Of a stretch of DNA of 64,000 bases, positions 45,397-53,934 are shown piece by piece. Under the pieces are notes generated by a model. The model ran no database searches. It was not told where the DNA came from and saw only the letters and a list, made by a program, of their open reading frames with translations. Origin of the DNA: Pseudarthrobacter sp. GA104 (lineage in GTDB: Bacteria > Actinomycetota > Actinomycetes > Actinomycetales > Micrococcaceae); contig NZ_WOWL01000001.1 of the NCBI RefSeq assembly GCF_009741265.1, forward strand, positions 186,001 through 250,000, given 5' to 3'. Each line of letters begins with the position of its first letter. Positions within the stretch are counted from its first letter, which is position 1. Position numbers and translations under genes: made by a program.

Positions 45397-46260
45397 ATGA
45401 CAACGACCACCTCCCCGGAACTCGTCGCATCGTGTTGGACCAGCGCCGGCAATGTGGCGCCGCTGGCACAACCCGAAACCAGCCCCGTGCCACTTGCGGA
45501 CCGCGTCGAAGCCATCGCTGCCACCGGATGGTCAGGCTTTGGGCTCGCACATGATGATCTCGCCGCCGCACGCGCCACCATTGGCTTTCCGGCCTTGCGG
45601 GGGCTTATCGACGACGCCGGCCTGCGCTACATCGAAGTTGAACTCCTCACCGACTGGTGGGACGAGAGTCTCGCAACGGACTGGCGGCCCAAATTCGAGC
45701 TCCTCCTTGAAGCTGCCGAAACGCTCGGTGCACGGTTCATCAAAGTAGGAACTTCCCTGGGCCAGCCCCTTGAGGACCTCGACTTCCTGATTGAACCCCT
45801 CCGGCAGCTAACCACCGAGGCCACACTGCGGGGTACGCGGATTGCCCTTGAACCGATGCCGTTTTCGATGGTCGGAAGCGTCCCCGCCGCCGCCGACCTC
45901 ATGCGCAAGGTGGACATGCCCGATTGTGGGCTGGTGGTTGACTACTGGCACGTCTTCCGAGCAGGAACAACGCTGGAAGAACTGTCTGCGCGCCTTACCG
46001 CAGACCAGATTTTCGGCGTCGAACTCAACGACGCGGCGAGGGAGATCCGGGGCACTCTCTTCGAGGACACCCGGGACAACCGCCGCCTGTGCGGGCACGG
46101 TGACCAGGATGTCACCGGGTTCATCCGCTCCTTGAAGAACCTCGGCTTCAATGGTCCCTGGGGCGTCGAAATCCTGTCCAGCGAACACCGCGCACTTCCC
46201 GTCAAGGAAGCTCTGCAGATGGCCCATGCCACAGCATCGGCCTGCTTTCCAACGGACTAG
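45397..46260 (+). CDS. TIM-barrel sugar isomerase/epimerase-like protein
   Basis: A 287-residue protein of the xylose-isomerase-like TIM-barrel family: ASCWTSAGNVAPLAQP, then LEPMPFSMV, LVVDYWHVFRAG and GVELNDAAREI carrying likely metal ligands. It may be an isomerase or a dehydratase of a cyclitol or keto sugar. GAAGGAG precedes the ATG. It is divergent from the operon and shares the LacI sites. Confidence 0.83.
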   Translation: MTTTTSPELVASCWTSAGNVAPLAQPETSPVPLADRVEAIAATGWSGFGLAHDDLAAARATIGFPALRGLIDDAGLRYIEVELLTDWWDESLATDWRPKFELLLEAAETLGARFIKVGTSLGQPLEDLDFLIEPLRQLTTEATLRGTRIALEPMPFSMVGSVPAAADLMRKVDMPDCGLVVDYWHVFRAGTTLEELSARLTADQIFGVELNDAAREIRGTLFEDTRDNRRLCGHGDQDVTGFIRSLKNLGFNGPWGVEILSSEHRALPVKEALQMAHATASACFPTD

Positions 46261-46439
46261 TCACTTCCAAAAATCCCGGCTGAAAGGCTGAAAGGATGGC
46301 TGGTACAAGGAAAACTTATGCCTGCCACGGGGTCGGTCGACCGCTTAGGTCTAGCAAATGCCCCTCCCCCGCGCACGAAGCCGGCATGCGCCGGAACGGC
46401 ACGGCGTCAACCCTCCACTTCGAAAGGACGAAGGAAACT

Positions 46440-46688
46440 GTGGATCTGAGACGCATCACAGATTGGACGCAACTCACCGGGGCCAGTATCGAGATTCGCC
46501 AGCAAGGCAGTCCTATCTGTAGCGGACACGTTGATGCTGTCACTGACGACGGAACCATTCTCTGGCTGCGACCGATAGCGCAGAACCGGAGGCTGTTTGA
46601 GAAAGCCGAGTCTTATGAGGCATGGGCAGCAGAGGACCGCGCGGGCTTCCACTACGAAGTCACGAAGCGCCTCAGCCACGGCAGCTAG
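46440..46688 (+). CDS. Small hypothetical protein
   Basis: An 82-residue protein starting VDLRRITDWTQLTGASIEIR and ending FHYEVTKRLSHGS. GAAGGAAAC places the start at GTG 46440. It has no signal or membrane segment. A related broken copy seems to lie at 14455. Function unknown. Confidence 0.6.
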   Translation: MDLRRITDWTQLTGASIEIRQQGSPICSGHVDAVTDDGTILWLRPIAQNRRLFEKAESYEAWAAEDRAGFHYEVTKRLSHGS

Positions 46689-47336
46689 CTGATCCTGGCG
46701 CGATCTCCCCCGCTGCTGCGAATCGGAAAAAGCGTTCAAAGGCCATCTCGACAGCCAGCGCAGCGACGCACTGGATGCGAACAAACCCTGAACGGAAGCA
46801 CCAGCAGTGATAACTCACGCAACTTGCTCCGCTCAGCTATCTACGGGCGAGTATCGGTCGGCAGCAGAAATGGCCAGCCGAGGCTGCATCATGCCCGATT
46901 GAAATACACCCCAACCTGACGTCAGGAAGGTGCTGAATAAGAGCTTCTAACACCTCTGAGATCGAAACCTGACACTCCTTACTCGGCTCAATGTGCAGCG
47001 ACACATGACTTTCGTTGGCCCGGTCACTCCACGATACATACCGCCCCTTGACGTATCCGAGTCGACCAGATTGGCCAAACTGCAGGGCAAATTATCCCAG
47101 GCGACTGGCGCGCCCACGCCCCAGCCACTGCCGTCGGCCCAAGCACTCAGGTGCGTCAACGGTCGGTCCGCTCCCTACGCTTTTGAACAACCAGATCCAG
47201 CTTCGCGGTTTGTCATTCTGAACTCCACAGACGCCGGGCAACTCCTCTGTGCTATCAGGCCGTGCGCTCCGTCGGCAATCCGAATTTGGCGCAGCGCTCT
47301 TCAGCCGCCTTGAACAACCTTAAAAAGCAGACATAA
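46689..47336. other. Intergenic, no gene seen
   Basis: About 650 bp with no supported gene or hairpin. It ends at the palindrome that opens the right 2-kb repeat. Confidence 0.4.
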
Positions 47337-47660
47337 GTGTGGACACTGTCCACACCCCCTTTGACAGGACAAAGCGAGCACCCCGAAGCTTCCGTGCCGC
47401 AAAAGAAGGTGCTTTCCAAGGAGCTTTCGCACCAACAACAGCGAAGTCATGTTGTGACCGCGGCCCCGGCCCATGAACAGGTGTTGGCCACCCCCGACCA
47501 ACCCGACAGAATCGGAACGAGGAACCGCACAAACCAAGCCCACAGCAGGCGGAAGGCCCACCAGCCAGGGCCTTGAACCCGCCACCCCACACACCTGAAT
47601 AGGCTCCGCGGCAGCCAGGCCAAAGACCGCGAACCATCCGTCAGAGCGACGCGACCACAA

Positions 47661-47842
47661 GCTTTGTACACACGTCAAAGCAAAATCGCCTCTGACGAGG
47701 GAAAACGTCGTGCCCGAGGTGGGACTCGAACTACCTTCCAGCCCTTGCAAACACTGGGAGCCCGCGAAAACATGCGGAATTCGAAGCAGTCCGAGGACAG
47801 TATCACCCGATCCGAGGCCAAGACTGTGGACAATGTCCACAC
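47661..47842 (-). repeat. Dispersed tRNA-tail/palindrome repeat, copy 4
   Basis: Fourth unit. The acceptor-like end is at 47710 on the minus strand, and CTGTGGACAATGTCCACAC starts at 47824, again 114 bp away. It is closest in sequence to copy 3. Confidence 0.75.
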
Positions 47843-48371
47843 CCCATTTCGCGCCCGCCGAAGCGTTCAGCCGAAGACCGCAGCCCGCAACCCTCAACCC
47901 GCAACGACGGGATGCGGTTCTTCTTTGTCATGAGAGATTCGCCTCGCACCTCAACAGACCTCAGCGCTACAAGAATCCGATAACGACCCACCTTTGTGGA
48001 GGCTCCGCATGCCCAGCCACAGTCACGGCGAGGGTTCTGAACCGTCCATATCTTGGTAGGTCATGCCGCTTGGTTACTCGGCATCGATAGACAGGCAGAA
48101 GTTCAATCGCTGCTTGTCATTCTGATATGTCCAATGATCGCTGGGCGGGTCCTCCGCGCAACCAGGGCGCTACCGCGCCGACCCCGAACCGAAAACTTCG
48201 TCATCGAACCGGTGGAGCGTTGGCTCCAGCTGAAGTTTTCGGCCCCGGCGCCGGTCCCCCAAGTTGCACTTCGGCCCCTCAGCCCAGCGGGTGGTCCCCT
48301 ACCAGAACGACGCCCACAACCAACAACCGCAAAAGCACAGCAACACAAGGGTGAAGGGAAACAAAGGGATC
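47843..48371 (+). other. Conserved leader of the right DUF4192 gene
   Basis: Like the left leader, it has a nearly identical block around 48110-48186, followed by the hairpin CCGAAAACTTC (48189-48199) with GAAGTTTTCGG (48232-48242). The loop differs from the left copy. No accepted gene. Confidence 0.4.
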
Positions 48372-49406
48372 ATGGAAAAGCTAACGATCACAACACCATC
48401 AGATGTGCTCAGTTTCATCGGGCACACCTTGGGCTTCTGGCCACAGGAAAGCTTGGTCTGCATCACCTTGAACGAGAACAGCATCGGTGCGACACTGCGC
48501 ATCGACCTCCCCCGAGAGACTGGTCAGGAAATCCCTTACGCACGCACCGTCGCTCATTACCTGACCAGCGACACCACCGCCACGTCCATCCTCTTTGCCG
48601 TCTACACCAGCGAAACCGCCCAGCACGGACAGGCCAAACCCCACGCCGGCACCATCGCCGCTCTCACCGGGGTCCTCGCCGAACAGGGCATCACCATCCG
48701 GGACGGACTCTTCGTCGGCGACGAAACCTTTTCCCCCTACGACGGCGAACCCGGCACCAGCCTCGCCCTGCCCGTCAACTCCACCCAGACCAGCGCGATC
48801 AACGCCGAATTCATCTATCGCGGCAGCTTCGTCGAACCTACCGACCGCGTCACCCTGCCAACCACCAGCCAGGCAGCAGCCAAAGCGATCGCCGTCGAAC
48901 ACCACATGGACACTATCGCATCCCAACCCACCGACACCGCGCTCCAACAGGGCCGGCAACTCTGGGCAGACATGCTCGACTCCAAGACCTTCCCGAGCGA
49001 CGACGACTGCCACGCCCTGGTCGCGAACCTGCAGTTCCCGGCGATCCGCGACCGGCTAATCGCAGACATTCCAGGAGTGGACGAGCCAATGCAGCGGATC
49101 TTGTTCGCCCAAACCGACCAGGCCCCGAAGTGGTCACGCATCGAATGGGCACAACAACTGCTCTTGCACGCCTACACCCGAACCAGTGCAGAACACGCAG
49201 CCCCGGTCCTCACGACCATTGGCTACATCAACTGGTGGGAAGGCAGAGGCAGCAAAGCCCACCAATTCCTCCAACTCGCACTCGACACCGACCCCGCCTA
49301 CCGCCTCGCCCGCCTCAGCGACCAAATGATCGGCTCCGGCATCGTCGCCGGCTGGAACATGAACAAAGACACCGCCTACAAAACACTGCCCTTCGAACTG
49401 CCATAA
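48372..49406 (+). CDS. DUF4192 protein, right copy
   Basis: A 344-residue paralogue of the 27851 protein with nearly the same sequence (IGHTLGFWPQESLVCITLNE in both). Differences are spread along the length and are mostly conservative (QHGQAKPHAG against HPGDARPHAG), suggesting an old duplication kept under selection. AAAGGGATC precedes ATG 48372. Function unknown. Confidence 0.85.
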   Translation: MEKLTITTPSDVLSFIGHTLGFWPQESLVCITLNENSIGATLRIDLPRETGQEIPYARTVAHYLTSDTTATSILFAVYTSETAQHGQAKPHAGTIAALTGVLAEQGITIRDGLFVGDETFSPYDGEPGTSLALPVNSTQTSAINAEFIYRGSFVEPTDRVTLPTTSQAAAKAIAVEHHMDTIASQPTDTALQQGRQLWADMLDSKTFPSDDDCHALVANLQFPAIRDRLIADIPGVDEPMQRILFAQTDQAPKWSRIEWAQQLLLHAYTRTSAEHAAPVLTTIGYINWWEGRGSKAHQFLQLALDTDPAYRLARLSDQMIGSGIVAGWNMNKDTAYKTLPFELP

Positions 49407-49495
49407 CGCAGGATTGTTGTAGGAGTTGAGTAGAAGGCCGGAACATCGGCGGCGGTCCAATTCGGCAAGTTCACAGATCTATAGCGCCAAGGATT

Positions 49496-50959
49496 CTAAC
49501 CATGTGCGGAGGCCGCACCGGCCTCGGTAGGTGCCTCGAGGCCGGTGCTCTTGGTGCCGCCGACCGCGGGCATAGCGATAACGGCGACAACGGTGAGTAT
49601 GGCACTGACCAGCACGGCCACGAAGACTGCAGTAGTCGCAGACACAATTGTCTGGGGGTCAGAATCACCGCCGGGGACGCCGGCATATATCGAGTTAGCT
49701 ACTGCCCCGAAAACGGCGACGCCGATGGAGCTTCCAATCGAACGGGAGAAGAGATTAGTACCCGTGACTACGCCGCGCTCATTCCATTCGACACTTGACT
49801 GGGCGGCAATGAGGATCGGGGTGGCTACCAGCCCCAGTCCCAGTCCGACGACGAAACAACACGCCGCCACAACCGGAACGTTGGGGGAAGTGGCCGTGAG
49901 TGTTAGGACCGATGTACCGATGACAGCGACCATGACACCGATCAGTGCCGTCTTCCGGTATCCGATGCGAAAATAGAACCGGCCAGCCTGTGAAGCACTG
50001 ATCGGCCAGCCGATAGTCAGTGCTGCCAGGGCGAGCCCGGCCAGAACCGGGGAGGTCGAGAGGGATCCTAAGAGGAACGTGGGCACGTAGGCAGTAAGGC
50101 CGAACATGATTGCACCAATACCGAAAGAGATCATCGACGTCGTGGCCAGCAGACGCCTGGACACTACCCACGGCGGTAGCACCGGCTCGGCTGCCCTCCT
50201 CTCGACGAGAACGAACACCGCGAACAGGAGCGCCCCGACTCCAAACACGGAGATGCTGGTGACGGAGTTCCACGCCCATGCCAGGCCGCCCTCGAGAGCC
50301 CCGAGGATCAGCAGGCTAAGGGAAAGAGTTAGCAGTATTGCCCCCAAATAGTCCACATGGTGTTTGCCGCGCTCGATGCGTTCGTGGAACGCTCGGATCA
50401 GCATCCACCCAGCCAGGAGGCAGAGTGGGATGTTCAGCAGGAAGATCCCGCGCCAGATGCCTAGCGACGCGAACAAGCCGCCTAAGGTTGGGCCCGCGAC
50501 TGACGAAAGTGCCCAAACGCTGGCAAGGTAGCCTTGCACCTTAGCCCGTTCAGTCGGCGTGTAGATATCGCCGACGATGGTCATTGCCATCGGCAGGACT
50601 GCTCCCGCGCCCAGGCCCTGCAACACGCGGAACGCAATGAGGGCGGGCATGCTCCACGCAACTCCGCAGAGGATCGAACCGAGCAGGAAAAGACCGATAC
50701 CGCAGAGGATGATCGGCTTGCGGCCGACAACGTCAGACAGCTTGGCGTAGACGGGCACGCAGACAGCCTGTGCCAACAAATAGGCCGAGAAAAGCCAGGG
50801 AAAGGAAGTGAAGCCGCCCACGTCATGCACGATTGAAGGTATGGCCGTCGCAACAATCGTCGAATCAATCGCCACCAAGCCAGACGCAACCATCAGGGCA
50901 ATAAGGACGGGGCCCCGCCGGGACCGAAACCCGACTCCGTCGGCAGTCGCTGTCGTCAC
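49496..50959 (-). CDS. EmrB/QacA-type MFS exporter (DHA2)
   Basis: A 487-residue membrane protein with 14 predicted helices. The first has VAIDSTIVATAIPSI (motif D1), then YAKLSDVVGRKPI (motif A) and RVLQGLGAGAVLPMA (motif B/C region). DHA2 proteins export drugs or toxic metabolites by proton antiport. GTG 50959 shares one base with the stop of the upstream small gene, so they are co-translated. Confidence 0.87.
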   Translation of the reverse strand: MTTATADGVGFRSRRGPVLIALMVASGLVAIDSTIVATAIPSIVHDVGGFTSFPWLFSAYLLAQAVCVPVYAKLSDVVGRKPIILCGIGLFLLGSILCGVAWSMPALIAFRVLQGLGAGAVLPMAMTIVGDIYTPTERAKVQGYLASVWALSSVAGPTLGGLFASLGIWRGIFLLNIPLCLLAGWMLIRAFHERIERGKHHVDYLGAILLTLSLSLLILGALEGGLAWAWNSVTSISVFGVGALLFAVFVLVERRAAEPVLPPWVVSRRLLATTSMISFGIGAIMFGLTAYVPTFLLGSLSTSPVLAGLALAALTIGWPISASQAGRFYFRIGYRKTALIGVMVAVIGTSVLTLTATSPNVPVVAACCFVVGLGLGLVATPILIAAQSSVEWNERGVVTGTNLFSRSIGSSIGVAVFGAVANSIYAGVPGGDSDPQTIVSATTAVFVAVLVSAILTVVAVIAMPAVGGTKSTGLEAPTEAGAASAHG

Positions 50960-51171
50960 TACCAGCTCATTTTCTCCATGGTTGTGCCGTACGGTACTTT
51001 TTCACTCAGGCTGACGGTAAAGGTCTCAGGGCTGCTACGCGTCACCAGCATGCCCTGCTTCCGCAGTTTCGCATTCTTAAGCAGTTTGCCCACCGCAGTA
51101 TCGAGGCGGTGCTCCAATTCTGCGCGTCGCTGGATCGTGAAAGTGATGGAATTATCCGAACTGTAATTCAT
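50959..51171 (-). CDS. Small hypothetical protein upstream of the exporter
   Basis: A 70-residue protein with a basic helical start (RRAELEHRLDTAVGKLLKNAKLR) and a beta-rich end (MLVTRSSPETFTVSLSEKVP YG). The end matches the small protein at 15114. Its stop overlaps the exporter start (TAGTG). It may be a small regulator or partner of the neighbouring gene, but this is only from position. Confidence 0.6.
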   Translation of the reverse strand: MNYSSDNSITFTIQRRAELEHRLDTAVGKLLKNAKLRKQGMLVTRSSPETFTVSLSEKVPYGTTMEKMSW

Positions 51172-51432
51172 TGCCGTCGAAAGACCTTCCGAAAGTGATG
51201 TTGCTCTTCAAACCGAGCATGGCGGGTTATGGCAGAGCGGACGAAAGTGGAGCACTGGATCATGGTCAATCCCACAACAAAGCCCGGCTTTAGTGGCAGT
51301 GCGATGGTTGTCCCGCTTAAGCCTCATTCTCATATAAGGCTAAAAGCGACCCGCACGGGCCGCTCATAGCCATCCACGCCAACAACGCCCGAATATGCGC
51401 CATTTTGTGGCCACCGATCCGCTCCTGGTCCA
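51172..51432. other. Intergenic, no gene seen
   Basis: About 260 bp between the small gene's start and the terminator of the MHS gene. No supported feature, though the promoter of the small gene/exporter operon must be here. Confidence 0.35.
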
Positions 51433-51467
51433 GGCTCTGCCCGCTCCCAGCGGGAGAGGGCAGAGCC
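51433..51467 (-). terminator. Terminator hairpin of the MHS transporter gene
   Basis: GGCTCTGCCC (51433-51442) pairs with 51458-51467; the inner part (GCTCCC/GGGAG) extends the stem. It lies 19 bp past the transporter stop. Confidence 0.65.
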
Positions 51468-51486
51468 GGTGACAGTTGACTGACGG

Positions 51487-52857
51487 TTATTGTGTGAGGT
51501 CTCGTCCCTTGGTTTCCGTTAGGAAGAACACACAGGCGGCGGTGATGAGCCCGGCAATCACGAGATAGAGCGCGACCGAAAAGGAAGTCCGTGTTGCTGC
51601 GTAGAGGGCCGTTGCGATCAGGGGCGAGAATCCACCGCCCAGGGTCTGGCCGAGCTGGTAGCCCATCGATGCGCCGCTGTAACGAAATTTGGTGGCAAAG
51701 AGCTCACTGATCAGCGAGGCAAGCGGGCCGTAAATCATTCCGCATAGGATAAGTGCAACTGCCATCGCCAGCGTGATGAGTATGGAGTTCCTTGTGTCGA
51801 TCAGCGAGAACATCGGAAATGACCAGACGGCAAAAGCAATTCCACCTGTGAGTATGACCGGCCGTCGACCTACCCGGTCAGAGATAGCTGAGCTCACCCA
51901 GTCGCTGAGGCCGTAGAAGACGAAAGCGATGGTTAGCGCAATGAGACCCACACCCGCGTCAAGCTTGAGGTTGTTGGTGATGTAGCTCAATAACCAGGTC
52001 ACTACGCCATAGGTGAGCGTGCCGAATCCGAAACTGATTCCCGCCGCGAGGAGAAGCTCCTTTGGGTTGGCCTTTATCACTTCGAGGATGGGCTTACGGG
52101 TGATCTTTCCCTGCGTCTCGGCGTTCTTGTATACCGGGGTCTCTTTGAGCCGAAGCCGAATGATGAGGCCAGTCACGACGAGGATGATCGACGCAAGGAA
52201 AGGGACGCGCCAGCCCCACGCTTCGAACGTCTCCGCTGGCATGAAACTCAGAGCGAAGAGCACCCCTGTTGAAAGCAGCCCGCCTACCGCTGACGATGCC
52301 GGGATGAATCCGGTATAAAAGCCCCGCTTTTCCCGGGGAGCCGTCTCGCTGACCATCAGAATGGCGCCACCGTATTCTCCGCCAAACGAGAAGCCCTGCA
52401 CGAACCGCAGGGTGACGAGAAATAACGGTGCCCAGATCCCAACAACAGCATAGGTCGGAAGAAGTCCCATGGCGGTCGTTGAAATCCCGGCGATGAGCAG
52501 CATGGCAACCAGGACGCCCTTACGACCGCGGAGGTCACCGACATGCCCCGCCACCAGGCTACCGAGCGGGCGGGCAATGAAACCGACGGAATAGGTCCCG
52601 AACGCGGCAAGCAGGGCGACAGTCGGATCGAAGGTCGGAAAAAACAGCTTGCCGAAGACCAGGGCGGCAACCGATCCGTAAAGCACAAAGTCGTATTGCT
52701 CGATGATGTTGCCGACGACGCTGCCGGCGACAGTGCGGTGCAGCAGCTTCTTCTGGTCTGGCCCGAACTCCTTGGATTCTGCGGGTTGGACGATGGGCAC
52801 GTCCTGTTCCGCCTTTAATCCAGTAGTCAGCAGGGCCTGCGACTTCGTTGTCCGCAT
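51487..52857 (-). CDS. MHS-family metabolite:H+ symporter
   Basis: A 456-residue MFS carrier: RTVAGSVVGNIIEQYDFVLYGSVAALVF in helix 1, GHVGDLRGRKG in the loop and LRFVQGFSFGGEYGGA in helix 4. CAGGAGA precedes ATG 52857. Its position next to the catabolic genes suggests that it imports an organic acid used by them. Two AACTTTCNTA repeats 20 bp apart lie ~130 bp upstream. Confidence 0.87.
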   Translation of the reverse strand: MRTTKSQALLTTGLKAEQDVPIVQPAESKEFGPDQKKLLHRTVAGSVVGNIIEQYDFVLYGSVAALVFGKLFFPTFDPTVALLAAFGTYSVGFIARPLGSLVAGHVGDLRGRKGVLVAMLLIAGISTTAMGLLPTYAVVGIWAPLFLVTLRFVQGFSFGGEYGGAILMVSETAPREKRGFYTGFIPASSAVGGLLSTGVLFALSFMPAETFEAWGWRVPFLASIILVVTGLIIRLRLKETPVYKNAETQGKITRKPILEVIKANPKELLLAAGISFGFGTLTYGVVTWLLSYITNNLKLDAGVGLIALTIAFVFYGLSDWVSSAISDRVGRRPVILTGGIAFAVWSFPMFSLIDTRNSILITLAMAVALILCGMIYGPLASLISELFATKFRYSGASMGYQLGQTLGGGFSPLIATALYAATRTSFSVALYLVIAGLITAACVFFLTETKGRDLTQ

Positions 52858-52987
52858 GTGTTCTCCTGGGTGTTTTCCGCCGGCACCAAAGGCGACCGGG
52901 TTACAGGTGGATCCCGCCAGACGCTCTTCTTCGTGCGGCCGGGTCGGTACGTCGAAGCTAGTTCGATTCAGACCGTGCGTCAAGAGA

Positions 52988-53017
52988 AACTTTCGTATAT
53001 CCTATCTAACTTTCATA
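52988..53017. promoter_or_regulatory. Direct repeat AACTTTC(G/A)TA upstream of the MHS gene
   Basis: AACTTTCGTA at 52988 and AACTTTCATA at 53008 are spaced 20 bp start to start, two helical turns. This is a possible operator of an unknown regulator. Confidence 0.4.
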
Positions 53018-53095
53018 ATGCGATACTTCTGACCTTGTGGCCCTTTAAGCAATGCCACTAGTGATAGTGCCGGCGCAGTTCCCCAGCGAAGGAAT

Positions 53096-53302
53096 GCCAG
53101 GCGTATCGGAGGACTGGCAAAGCGGTCAGGTGTTCCGGCACGCACGCTGCTGTACTACGAAGAGCAGGGCTTGGTGGCTGCATGAGCGCGCGCGGATGTC
53201 CCAGAAATCGATCTTCTGATCCACAACCGCGATGCGCTCACTCGCTACATTGAAGCCCTCGACACCGCAGCTGGCCGCTCGCAGAAACTCTGCGCGGGTT
53301 AG
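53096..53302 (+). pseudogene. MerR-family regulator remnant
   Basis: From 53096 the plus strand reads ARRIGGLAKRSGVPARTLLYYEEQGLV and stops at 53183-53185. This is a clear MerR helix-turn-helix. A second frame from ~53194 to a TAG at 53300-53302 reads EIDLLIHNRDALTRYIEALD, perhaps a further part of it. The rest of the gene is missing. Confidence 0.55.
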
Positions 53303-53358
53303 GACCAGCTGATCTGCGGCACGGGCTCAGCCCGGGATTGCAGTAGCGCCAGGTCTCC

Positions 53359-53913
53359 CTAGGGCATCCAGAGCCGCAGTGGGGATTGTGATTCGTACGC
53401 TTTTCCCTGCGGAAAGGACACGAGTTCGAATTGCATTCCCCACGGCGCCAGGAAGTAGACCCAACGCTGGCCCTTGCTGGCTCCTGAACTTGAAGTCGGT
53501 TCCCCGAGCACCTGGATCCCCTGGTTTCTGAGATAGTCGACAGCCACGTCGAGGTCCTCGACATAGAAGGCGAGGTGATGACCGCCAATGTCACTGTTGC
53601 GGGGCTGTTCCCGCCGTTGATCCGGGGTGGAGTAGTTGAAGACCTCAAAATTTGCCCCGTTGAAGCAGCGGTAGAAGCGTATCTCCGCCAGTGTCGCCTC
53701 CGGGTGGACGTTGAGCTTTGTCCGCATCAACTCGGGGTCTTGCGGGTACGGCCCCAGCGAGTAGACATGCTGGCACCCTATGACGTTGACGAAGAATTCG
53801 TGAGCTTGCTCCATGTCGGGCACTGTAAACCCGATGTGGTCCGTTCCACGGATACCCGGCAGTCCGCGCCGTTCCTTGAGGGCAATGTCTTGCTGTTCGG
53901 CGTCCTGGTTCAT
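53359..53913 (-). CDS. VOC-family protein (glyoxalase/dioxygenase fold)
   Basis: A 184-residue protein with two VOC halves: RGTDHIGFTVPDMEQAHEFF and IGGHHLAFYVEDLDVAVDYL. The first likely metal ligand is the His in TDHIGF, with Glu residues near VFELVSF-type ends (MQFELVSFP). VOC proteins include glyoxalases, epimerases and extradiol dioxygenases. GGAG precedes ATG 53913. It is next to the GntR gene and probably part of that operon. Confidence 0.82.
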   Translation of the reverse strand: MNQDAEQQDIALKERRGLPGIRGTDHIGFTVPDMEQAHEFFVNVIGCQHVYSLGPYPQDPELMRTKLNVHPEATLAEIRFYRCFNGANFEVFNYSTPDQRREQPRNSDIGGHHLAFYVEDLDVAVDYLRNQGIQVLGEPTSSSGASKGQRWVYFLAPWGMQFELVSFPQGKAYESQSPLRLWMP

Positions 53914-53934
53914 GTGGTTCTCCAACAACTATTT

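Larger units (their letters stand above)
47337..49406 (+). repeat. 2-kb direct repeat, right copy
   Basis: It opens with GTGTGGACACTGTCCACAC (47337-47355, perfect arms) and contains repeat copy 4, the conserved leader and a DUF4192 gene. It has the same part order and orientation as 26842-28879, so recombination between them could excise the cyclitol operon. Confidence 0.75.

Noticed and set aside
5831-47842. A CRISPR array explanation of the spaced repeats
   Set aside because: The units are kilobases apart, ~182 bp long and divergent, and no cas genes are present.
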